Under the pieces are notes generated by a model. It saw only the letters and a list, made by a program, of their open reading frames with translations. It did not search any database and was not told where the DNA came from. From JAKAQB01 sp027320105 (GTDB taxonomy: Bacteria; Actinomycetota; Acidimicrobiia; Acidimicrobiales; Palsa-688): 64,000 nt of DNA. Positions 47,925-55,494 of the stretch are shown piece after piece. Each line of letters starts with the position of its first letter. Position 1 is the first letter of the stretch. The stretch covers positions 62,001 through 126,000 of the forward strand of contig DAHVMA010000056.1 in NCBI GenBank assembly GCA_027320105.1. Direction: 5' to 3'. Position numbers and translations under genes: made by a program.

Positions 47925-49394
47925 GTGTCTGAGGCGCAGGACCGCGGGCCCGGCGGGGAGCACCCGGCCGAGTTGTTCCCGGGGACGGAGTGGTCCCCGG
48001 AGACGGATGTCCCCCCGCCCACGTCCTGGGCGGTGCCGCAGCAGGTGTGGTCGGCCGAGGGCGGTCCCGAGGCCAACCGGGGGCCCGACAACGGCTGGGC
48101 GGGTTGGGATCCGGAAGCGCACGAGGCGCCGGCCGGCTTCTGGCAACCCCGCCCGCCGCGCCGCCCGGGGGTGGGCCTGGCCGCGCTTGCCGCCCTGCTT
48201 GCGGTGGCGGTGCTGGCAGGGATGGGCATCGGCCTTTCCCTGCCCGCGTCCGGCACGAACGCCCAGGCCGCCGGAGGAGCCTCCGGCGGCCTGGGATCGA
48301 TCGGTAGCCGGGCGCCGGGTGCCTCCGCTGGGGCGAGTGGAGCGGCGCCGGGGACGCCCGGAGCGGCCGGCAACGATGCCTCCGGCGCTGCGGGGGCAGC
48401 GGCCGGCATCTCCCCGAGCCCCGCCCAGGTGGCTGCCGTGGCCGCCCGGATCACGCCGGCGCTCGTGGACATCGACACGGCGCTCGGCTACGCCGGCCTC
48501 GAGGCGGCAGGCACCGGGATCATCCTCAGCGCGAGCGGGCTGGTCCTCACCAACAACCACGTCGTGAGCGGCGAGACGTCGTTGAGCGTTGTCGACGTGG
48601 GGACCGGGCGCCGCTACAGCGCCACGGTGCTGGGCTACGACGTGTCCGCCGACGTGGCGTTGATCCGGCTGCGTGGCGCCACCGGGTTGCACGTCGCTCC
48701 CATCGCCAGGGGCAACGCCAGGCTCGGCGAGCAGGTCGTTGCGGTCGGCAATGCAGGCGGCCGGGGTGGGACGCCCACGGCGGCGGGGGGGACGGTGACA
48801 GCGCTCGATCGCTCCGTCACGGCCAGCGACCAGGGTGTCGGCACCACCGAGCGGCTGTCTGGGCTCATCCAGACGTCGGCGAACGTGCAGCTGGGCGATT
48901 CGGGCGGTTCGTTGGTCGACACCCGGGGCGGCGTGGTCGGCGTGGACACGGCCACCTCCTTGGGATTCTCGTTCCCGTCCCAGGGCAATCAGGGCTTCGC
49001 CATCCCGATCCGGACGGCGCTGGCCATCGCGCGGCGCATCGAAGCCGGGCGCGCGTCGAGGACCATCCACATCGGAGCGACCGCCTTCATCGGTGTCCGC
49101 GCCGCCGCTCAGGCCTGCGCCGTCTCGCCGGGCGCGGCGTCGGTGCCGCCCGGCTCCGGTGCCGTGGTCTGCTCCGTGCTGGCCGGGACGCCGGCCTCCC
49201 GCTCCGGGCTCCACCCGGGGGACCTCATCACCGCCGTCGGCGGCCAGCGGGTCGGCAGCCCGACCGACCTTACCCACCTGCTGATAGCCCGGTACCACCC
49301 CGGCGACCGGACGGTGATCGCCTTCGTGGCCCGCTACGGCAAGGGCCAGGCCGGGCGGGCGACGGTGACGTTGGGGAGCGGCCCACCGGGGTGA
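47925..49394 (+). CDS. Membrane-anchored HtrA/DegP-type serine protease with PDZ domain
   Basis: 489 residues. A cytoplasmic N-terminus of about 85 residues is followed by one helix (VGLAALAALLAVAVLAGMGI), a glycine/alanine-rich linker and a trypsin-like domain. The catalytic triad is H in LTNNHVV, D in GYDVSADVALIRLRG and S in QLGDSGGSLV. A PDZ domain ends the protein (SVLAGTPASRSGLHPGDLIT). It should degrade or refold misfolded exported proteins at the outer face of the membrane. The start is the GTG at 47925. Its stop overlaps the GTG of hrpA (GTGA), so the RNA helicase is translationally coupled, an odd pairing. Confidence 0.92.
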   Translation: MSEAQDRGPGGEHPAELFPGTEWSPETDVPPPTSWAVPQQVWSAEGGPEANRGPDNGWAGWDPEAHEAPAGFWQPRPPRRPGVGLAALAALLAVAVLAGMGIGLSLPASGTNAQAAGGASGGLGSIGSRAPGASAGASGAAPGTPGAAGNDASGAAGAAAGISPSPAQVAAVAARITPALVDIDTALGYAGLEAAGTGIILSASGLVLTNNHVVSGETSLSVVDVGTGRRYSATVLGYDVSADVALIRLRGATGLHVAPIARGNARLGEQVVAVGNAGGRGGTPTAAGGTVTALDRSVTASDQGVGTTERLSGLIQTSANVQLGDSGGSLVDTRGGVVGVDTATSLGFSFPSQGNQGFAIPIRTALAIARRIEAGRASRTIHIGATAFIGVRAAAQACAVSPGAASVPPGSGAVVCSVLAGTPASRSGLHPGDLITAVGGQRVGSPTDLTHLLIARYHPGDRTVIAFVARYGKGQAGRATVTLGSGPPG

Positions 49395-52300
49395 CGCCAC
49401 AGCCGCGCCGCGCCCGCCCCGAGCTGTCCGACCTGCGGCGCCGCCTCGACACGGCCGACCTCACCGTGCGGGACCGCCGCCGCCTCGGCGCCCGCCTCGC
49501 CCGGCTGGGCCGGGGACGCGGGGACGGCGGGGCCGGGAAAGGCGAGGTGGACGTCACCACCGATGCCCACCTCTTCCAGGGCGAGCTGGACCGGGCGGAG
49601 GCGCTCGTCGCGGCCCGTCGCGAGGCGGTCCCCCAGCACATCGAGTACCCCCCCGAGCTGCCCGTCAGCCAGTGCCGCGAGGACCTGATGGCGGCGATCC
49701 GGGACAACCAGGTGGTGGTCGTCGCCGGTGAGACGGGTTCTGGGAAGACCACCCAGCTGCCCAAGATCTGCCTGGAGCTGGGGCGGGGCGTTGGCGGGAC
49801 CATCGGCCACACCCAGCCGAGGAGGATCGCCGCCCGCACCGTCGCCGAACGCATCGCCGACGAGCTCCACGTCCCCCTCGGCGGTCCTGTCGGCTTCGCT
49901 GTGCGCTTCAACGACCGGGTGGGCGACGACACGCTCGTGAAGCTGATGACCGACGGCATCCTGCTCGCCGAGCTGGCGCGGGACCGGCAGCTCACGGCCT
50001 ACGACACCGTCATCGTCGACGAGGCCCACGAGCGGAGCCTCAACATCGACTTCCTCCTCGGCTACCTGAAGCGGCTGCTGCCCGAGCGGCCGGACCTGAA
50101 GGTCGTCGTCACCAGCGCGACGATCGACACCGCCCGCTTCGCCGAGCACTTCGGCGGCGCGCCGGTCGTGGAGGTCTCCGGGCGGACCTACCCCGTCGAG
50201 ATCCGGTACCGGCCGCTGGCCGACGCCACCCCCCGCCCCGCACCCGCCCCACCGACCGAGGCGGTGGACCAGACCGACGCCATCGTCGGCGCCGTGAGCG
50301 AGCTGGCCGGCGAGGCGCCCGGCGACGTGCTGGTGTTCCTCGCCGGGGAGCGGGAGATCCGCGACACCGCCGACGCCCTGCGGGCTGCGGGGCTGCGGGA
50401 CATGGAGGTCCTGCCGCTGTACGCCCGTCTGTCGGCGGCCGAACAGCACCGCGTCTTCCGTCCCCACGCCGGCCGCCGCGTGGTGCTGGCCACCAACGTC
50501 GCTGAGACATCCATCACGGTGCCGGGCATCCGCGCCGTCGTCGATCCGGGGTTCGCCCGGGTCTCCCGGTACAACGCCCGCACCAAGGTCCAGCGCCTGC
50601 CGATCGAGCCGGTGTCCCGGGCGAGCGCCGACCAGCGCGCCGGTCGCTGCGGGCGGCTCGGGCCGGGGGTGTGCACCCGCCTGTACTCCGAGGACGACTA
50701 CCTCCACCGCCCCGAGTTCACGGACCCGGAGATAACCCGCACCAACCTGGCGTCGGTGATCCTGCAGATGGCATCCCTCGGCCTCGGCGACGTCGCAGAC
50801 TTCCCCTTCATCGACCCGCCCGACCGCCGGCAGGTCACCGCCGCCACCGACGTGCTCCTCGAGCTGGGAGCGCTCGAGGCCGGAGGCCGGCTCACCGCTG
50901 TCGGCCGGCGCCTCGCCCGGTTGCCGGTCGATCCTCGCCTGGGCCGGATGATCCTGGAGGCGGGCCGCAACGCCTGCGTGAGGGAGGCGATCGTCGTGGC
51001 TGCCGCCCTGTCGATCCAGGACCCGCGCGAACGCCCCGCCGACGGACGCCAGGCCGCCGAGGAGCTGCACCGGCGGTTCGCCGTGGCGGACTCGGACCTG
51101 CTTGCCTACCTGCGCCTGTGGGAGCACGTGCAGGGCCACGAGCGGGGGCTGTCGTCGTCGGCGTTCCGCCGGATGTGCCGCCGGGAGCACCTCAACTTCC
51201 AGCGGATCCGGGAGTGGGAGGACCTCTGCAGCCAGCTGCGCCAGGTGTGCAGGGACATCGGGATCCGGCTCAACCACGAGCCGGCCCAACCGGAGGCCGT
51301 CCACCGGTCGGTCCTCGCCGGGCTGCTGTCCCACATCGGCGTGCTCGATGACGGAGGAGAAAGTCGCAGCCCTCGCGATCGTCGCCGGCCGCGCCAGCGT
51401 GAGTACCTGGGGGCGCGCAACACGCGCTTCGCCCTGTCCCGGACCTCGTCGCTCCACGGCCATCCGCCCCGGTGGGTCATGGCGGCCGAGCTCGTCGAGA
51501 CGTCACGGCTCTGGGCTCGCGACGTCGCCCGCATCGACCCTGCCTGGGCCGAACGCCTCGGCGCCCACCTCCTCCGCCTCTCCTATTCCGAACCCCGCTG
51601 GGAGCGGGGCCGGGCGAGCACGGTCGCCACCCTCACTGCCACGCTCTACGGCGTGCCGGTCGTGGAGGGGCGCACGGTGGAGTACTCGCGGGTCGATCCG
51701 GGGCTCGCCCGGCTGCTGTTCATCCGCCACGCCCTCGTCCAGGGGGAGTGGGGCGCCCACCACCGGTTCATCGCCGGCAACCTGGCGGCCCGGGACGCCG
51801 TCGTGGCGGTCGAGGAGCGGGTCCGCCGGCGTGACCTCCTGATCGACGACGACACCGTCCTGCTGCTCTACGACGAGCGGGTCCCGCCCGGCGTCGCCAC
51901 GGGCCGGGCCTTCGACCGGTGGTGGCGGGAGGCGAGCCGGGAGGAGCCCGACCGCATGTCACTGCGGCCGTCCGACTGGGTGCGGCCCGGCGCTGGCAAG
52001 GTGCGGTTCGAGGACTACCCCGACATCTGGGCGGTCGGTGGCCTGCAGCTGCCGCTGGTGTACCGCTACGCTCCGCTCGCCGAGGACGACGGCATCACGG
52101 CCTGCGTGCCGTTGCCCGCCCTCCCGTTGCTGGCGGACGCCGAGGCGTCCTGGCACATCCCCGGCTACCGGGCGGAGCTGGTGAGCGCACTGCTGCGCCA
52201 GCTGCCTCGCGAGGTCCGCCGGCTCCTCGCGCCGATCCCGGAGCAGGCCGCCGGCTTCCTGACCGAGCACGGACCGGGCGAAGGCCACCTGCACGACGCG

Positions 52301-53386
52301 CTGGCCCGCTGGGTCGTCGCCCGGACGGGCGCGGCGCTGCCGACCCGCCGCTGGGAGCGCCCCGAGCAGCTGCCCGACCACCTCCGCCCGCGCTACTCGG
52401 TCGTCGACGCCCGGGGCCGGGAGCTCGCCCACTCGCGGGACCTGCCGGCGCTGCGCGCTGCTCTCCGCGAGCCGTTGCGGACGGCGGTGGCCGCCGCCGG
52501 CTCCGGGTACGAGCACGCCCCGGCGACCAGCTGGGCGTGGGGAGCGATACCCGACACCGTCGAGGTCCGTGTCGCTGGCCAGCACCTGACCACCTACCCC
52601 GGCCTGGTCGACGAGGAGGGTGGTGTGGCGGTGCGCCTGTTCGTCGAGGCGGGGGAGCGGGATGCCGCCGCCGGCCCGGCGACGCGCACGTTGCTGCTGG
52701 TCGCCACCAACCCGCCGACGGCGCGCGCCGCACGGTCGCTGCCGCCCGACGTGAAGCTCGCGCTGGCGCACGCGCCCCATGCAAGCCTGGCCGCCTTCCT
52801 CGAGGACTGCGCAGGCGCTGCCGTGGACCAGCTGCTGTCGGCCGCCGGCGGGCCGGTCCGTGACGAGGGCGCCTGGGAGGTGCTGGTCGGAACCGTGCGT
52901 GGAGGGTTGGCCGAAGCGACCACCCGGGCGGTGACGCGCGCTGCCCTCGCCGTCTCGTTCGCCCACGCGCTCACCGGGCGCCTCGATCGCATGGCCCGCT
53001 CCCCCGCGTTGGCGCCGTCGGTGGAGGACATGCGGGCCGAGGTGGCCCGCCTGGTGCGGCCCGGTTTCGCAACCGGGGCGGGGACGGCCCGCCTCCTCGA
53101 CGTGGTGCGCTACCTGCGGGCCGTCGGCGTGCGGCTCGACAAGCTGCCCGAGGACCCCCGGCGCGACCGGGAGCGCATGCGCCCGGTGCAGGCCCTCGAG
53201 GCCGAGCTGGCCGGCCGGTCCTCGGATCCGCGCGCCGGCGAGGTCTGGTGGCTGCTCGAGGAGCTGCGCGTGAGCGTCTGGGCGCAGTCCCTCGGCACCG
53301 CCACGCCCGTGAGCGTGAGCCGGGTCCGCCGTGCCATCGGGCGGCTCGCAGACCCCCACCGTGTGACAGCTCCCGCCGTCGGGTAG
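49391..53386 (+). CDS. hrpA: ATP-dependent RNA helicase HrpA
   Basis: 1331 residues, the normal size of HrpA. Motif I GETGSGKTTQ, Ia HTQPRRIAART, II DEAHERSL, III VVTSATIDT, then TNVAETSITVPGI and DQRAGRCGRLGPGVC (motif VI) define a DEAH-box helicase. A helicase-associated domain, an OB fold and the long C-terminal DUF3418 region follow. It unwinds structured RNA and in other bacteria acts in mRNA processing and ribosome rescue. The GTG at 49391 overlaps the stop of the HtrA protease gene. Downstream, whiB begins 12 bp after its stop. Confidence 0.96.
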   Translation: MTPQPRRARPELSDLRRRLDTADLTVRDRRRLGARLARLGRGRGDGGAGKGEVDVTTDAHLFQGELDRAEALVAARREAVPQHIEYPPELPVSQCREDLMAAIRDNQVVVVAGETGSGKTTQLPKICLELGRGVGGTIGHTQPRRIAARTVAERIADELHVPLGGPVGFAVRFNDRVGDDTLVKLMTDGILLAELARDRQLTAYDTVIVDEAHERSLNIDFLLGYLKRLLPERPDLKVVVTSATIDTARFAEHFGGAPVVEVSGRTYPVEIRYRPLADATPRPAPAPPTEAVDQTDAIVGAVSELAGEAPGDVLVFLAGEREIRDTADALRAAGLRDMEVLPLYARLSAAEQHRVFRPHAGRRVVLATNVAETSITVPGIRAVVDPGFARVSRYNARTKVQRLPIEPVSRASADQRAGRCGRLGPGVCTRLYSEDDYLHRPEFTDPEITRTNLASVILQMASLGLGDVADFPFIDPPDRRQVTAATDVLLELGALEAGGRLTAVGRRLARLPVDPRLGRMILEAGRNACVREAIVVAAALSIQDPRERPADGRQAAEELHRRFAVADSDLLAYLRLWEHVQGHERGLSSSAFRRMCRREHLNFQRIREWEDLCSQLRQVCRDIGIRLNHEPAQPEAVHRSVLAGLLSHIGVLDDGGESRSPRDRRRPRQREYLGARNTRFALSRTSSLHGHPPRWVMAAELVETSRLWARDVARIDPAWAERLGAHLLRLSYSEPRWERGRASTVATLTATLYGVPVVEGRTVEYSRVDPGLARLLFIRHALVQGEWGAHHRFIAGNLAARDAVVAVEERVRRRDLLIDDDTVLLLYDERVPPGVATGRAFDRWWREASREEPDRMSLRPSDWVRPGAGKVRFEDYPDIWAVGGLQLPLVYRYAPLAEDDGITACVPLPALPLLADAEASWHIPGYRAELVSALLRQLPREVRRLLAPIPEQAAGFLTEHGPGEGHLHDALARWVVARTGAALPTRRWERPEQLPDHLRPRYSVVDARGRELAHSRDLPALRAALREPLRTAVAAAGSGYEHAPATSWAWGAIPDTVEVRVAGQHLTTYPGLVDEEGGVAVRLFVEAGERDAAAGPATRTLLLVATNPPTARAARSLPPDVKLALAHAPHASLAAFLEDCAGAAVDQLLSAAGGPVRDEGAWEVLVGTVRGGLAEATTRAVTRAALAVSFAHALTGRLDRMARSPALAPSVEDMRAEVARLVRPGFATGAGTARLLDVVRYLRAVGVRLDKLPEDPRRDRERMRPVQALEAELAGRSSDPRAGEVWWLLEELRVSVWAQSLGTATPVSVSRVRRAIGRLADPHRVTAPAVG

Positions 53387-53398
53387 GGCTCATCGCTG

Positions 53399-53731
53399 GT
53401 GTCGACCGACCTCACTTCCCTCCCCGGGCTGCCCCAGCCCGCGCCCCATGAGGACCCCAGCTGGTACGCCGAAGCGGCATGCCGCACCCTCCCGCCGGAC
53501 CTGTTCTTCCCGGCGGGGCGGACCGGCAGCGCCGCCACGCTGGCCGAAGGCGCCAAGAAGGTGTGCGAGCGGTGCCCCGTCGCCGGGCCGTGCCTGGAGT
53601 TCGCCCTCCAGACCAACCAGGAGTACGGCGTCTGGGGAGGCACCACCGAGGACGAGCGGCGCTCCATACGACGCGAGACCCGCTCCTTGGGGATGCTGAC
53701 GAGTGGGCCCGCTCGAGGGGCCGCCAGCTAG
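53399..53731 (+). CDS. WhiB-family iron-sulphur transcription factor
   Basis: 110 residues with the four cluster cysteines C28 (EAACRT), C56, C59 (VCERCP) and C65 (GPCLEF). The G(V/I)WGG turn follows (YGVWGGTTEDER), then a basic C-terminus for DNA contact (RRSIRRETRSLG). The [4Fe-4S] cluster senses oxygen or nitric oxide, and the protein usually binds the primary sigma factor. WhiB proteins are restricted to actinobacteria and their phages, which supports the taxonomic reading. The GTG at 53399 lies 12 bp after hrpA. The subtype (WhiB1-7) cannot be assigned safely. Confidence 0.95.
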   Translation: MSTDLTSLPGLPQPAPHEDPSWYAEAACRTLPPDLFFPAGRTGSAATLAEGAKKVCERCPVAGPCLEFALQTNQEYGVWGGTTEDERRSIRRETRSLGMLTSGPARGAAS

Positions 53732-53732
53732 C

Positions 53733-54545
53733 ATGGCCGACCGGCGGTTCATCGACGACCTGGCAGACACGTGGTCGGCACTGGCCGCTCTGGGCCGGCA
53801 GCTGGAGCCTGGCGAGTGGGAGCTGCCGACCGAGTGCCCCGGCTGGCAGGTGCGGGACCACTACGCCCACGTGGTCGGCACGGAGTCCACCCTGCTGGGC
53901 CGGCCATCACCGCCGGCCGGCCCGGCGGCTTCGCACGTCCGCAACCAACTCGGCGAGCTCAACGAGGCATGGGTCGAGCACTGGCGCTCCCGACCCCTCG
54001 AGGACCTCCAGGGCGAGCTGGCTGCCGTCACGGCGCACCGCCTCTCCAGCTTGGCTGCGATGACCGACGAGCAGCTCGACAAGCCCGGGTGGTCGCCGGT
54101 CGGCGAGGTCCCCTACGCCACGTTCATGGGCATCCGGGTGATGGACTGCTGGATCCACGAACAGGATGTCCGCCAGGCGACCGGCCGTCGGTGGCGCCTC
54201 GAGGGGCCAGTGGCCGCTACGTCGCTCGACCGCCTGCTGTCGAGCCTGGGCTACGTCGTCGGCAAGCGCGTCGCCCCAGCGGAGGGCACCGTCGTGCGCG
54301 TCCGCGTCACGGGCCCACCCGGCCGCGACGTCACGCTCGTCGTCCGCGCCGGGCGGGCCGTGCCGCTCCACACCACGGCGGTGACCGCAGGCGGTCCCGC
54401 GCCTGCGGTCACGCTCTTCATGCCCGCCGACATCTATGTGCGCCTCGCCGCCGGGCGCCTCCGCCCGGCGGGCGCACCGGTCCAGATGGAGGGGGACCGC
54501 GAGCTGGGGGATGCCATCGTCGCCAACCTGGCCCACGTACCGTGA
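53733..54545 (+). CDS. Mycothiol-dependent maleylpyruvate-isomerase-family (DinB-like) protein
   Basis: 270 residues of the TIGR03083 group. A four-helix DinB-like N-terminus contains LPTECPGWQVRDHYAHVVGT, whose histidine is a typical metal ligand, and MDCWIHEQDVRQATGR with the second histidine. An SCP2-like C-terminal domain (LFMPADIYVRLAAGRLRPAG) follows. Family members use mycothiol as thiol cofactor for isomerisation or thiol transfer. The ATG at 53733 is just after the whiB stop; a GTG at 53703 is possible but would overlap whiB. Its stop overlaps the start of the rhodanese gene (GTGA), so the two thiol-related proteins are made together. Confidence 0.9.
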   Translation: MADRRFIDDLADTWSALAALGRQLEPGEWELPTECPGWQVRDHYAHVVGTESTLLGRPSPPAGPAASHVRNQLGELNEAWVEHWRSRPLEDLQGELAAVTAHRLSSLAAMTDEQLDKPGWSPVGEVPYATFMGIRVMDCWIHEQDVRQATGRRWRLEGPVAATSLDRLLSSLGYVVGKRVAPAEGTVVRVRVTGPPGRDVTLVVRAGRAVPLHTTAVTAGGPAPAVTLFMPADIYVRLAAGRLRPAGAPVQMEGDRELGDAIVANLAHVP

Positions 54546-55354
54546 GCCCGCCGATCGTCGGCGCCGATCGCCTGACGGCCGATCCGTGCCCTGTGGTGGT
54601 CGACACGCGTTGGTACCCAGACGGGCGGGATGCCCGGGTGGCCTATGAGGCCGGGCACGTGCCCGGTGCCGTGCACGTCCACCTGGACCGCTGGCTCGCC
54701 GGCCCTCCGGCCGAGGCCGGGGGCCGCCACCCCATGCCTGAGCCGGCGGTGTTCGCCCAGGGCATGAGCGCTGCCGGCGTCGGCGACGGTGCGCCGGTCG
54801 TCGCCTGCGACGACTCCGGCGGTGTTATCGCGGCCCGGCTCGTGTGGATGCTGCGGGCCCTGGGCGAGGACGCCGCCCTGCTCGACGGTTGGGACGGCAT
54901 GCTCGAGCGGGGGTGGGTCGAGCCGCTCCCGGCGACGTTCACGCCCCGGTCCTGGCCCGCTGGGATGCTGGCCTCCGCCGACGACGTTGCCGCCCTCGGC
55001 ATGGGGACGGTGCTGCTCGACGCCCGCAGCCGCGAACGCTACGAGGGGGCACCCGACGAGCTGGATCCCCGACCCGGGCACATCCCCGGTGCCCGATCAC
55101 TGCCTTGCCGGGAGAATCTCGACCGGACGGGTCGGCTGCTGCCCGAAGACGTCCTGCGCGCCCGGCTGGCCGCCGTTGGGGTGGTGCCGGGTGGTCCGGA
55201 CGTGGTCTCGTCGTGCGGGTCAGGGGTGACCGCCTGTCACACGCTCCTCGTCCTCGAGCACCTGGGGTTCCCGCCCGGGCGGCTCTACCCCGGGTCCTGG
55301 TCGGAGTGGAGCCGCAGCGGCCGCCCGGCCGTGTTGGGCCCGTCGCCGCGCTGA
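54542..55354 (+). CDS. Thiosulphate/3-mercaptopyruvate sulfurtransferase (tandem rhodanese)
   Basis: 270 residues with two rhodanese domains. The N-terminal one is inactive, as usual (VVVDTRWYPDGRDARVAYEA, GHVPGAVHVHLDRWLA). The C-terminal one has the persulphide cysteine in VVSSCGSGVTACHTLL, with VLLDARSRERYEG and PRPGHIPGARSLP before it. The loop CGSGVTA is typical of actinobacterial SseA-like enzymes. It transfers sulphane sulphur to cyanide or thiols. The GTG at 54542 overlaps the stop of the mycothiol-family gene, hinting at a shared role in low-molecular-weight thiol chemistry. Confidence 0.92.
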   Translation: MSPPIVGADRLTADPCPVVVDTRWYPDGRDARVAYEAGHVPGAVHVHLDRWLAGPPAEAGGRHPMPEPAVFAQGMSAAGVGDGAPVVACDDSGGVIAARLVWMLRALGEDAALLDGWDGMLERGWVEPLPATFTPRSWPAGMLASADDVAALGMGTVLLDARSRERYEGAPDELDPRPGHIPGARSLPCRENLDRTGRLLPEDVLRARLAAVGVVPGGPDVVSSCGSGVTACHTLLVLEHLGFPPGRLYPGSWSEWSRSGRPAVLGPSPR

Positions 55355-55356
55355 GC

Positions 55357-55473
55357 GTGGTCCGCCAGGCAGGCGGCGCAGCGTCCCGGGATGGCGAAGT
55401 GGATGGGATTGACCTCGAAGCCATGCTCGGCGAGCGCCGACGCCGACAGCTCCCGGAAGACGGAGCGGGGCGC
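55357..55473 (-). pseudogene. C-terminal remnant of a Fur-family regulator
   Basis: Minus-strand translation reads APRSVFRELSASALAEHGFE, then VNPIHFAIPGRCAACLADH. HGFEVxxxHFAxxGRCxxC is the end of Fur/PerR-type proteins, with the second zinc CxxC pair. The fragment begins immediately after the stop of the sedolisin gene and has no upstream half; translation would run on to a stop near 55285. It is not related by position to the intact furA at 2.9 kb. I interpret it as the tail of a gene whose front was lost when the peptidase gene arrived or rearranged. Confidence 0.5.
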
Positions 55474-55494
55474 CCTTGCCGCATCCCCGGGTTG

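Noticed and set aside
47793..49400. Long upstream extension of the CAP-protein frame on the minus strand
   Set aside because: It runs antisense to the HtrA protease gene; the CAP protein has its own signal peptide and start at 47792.
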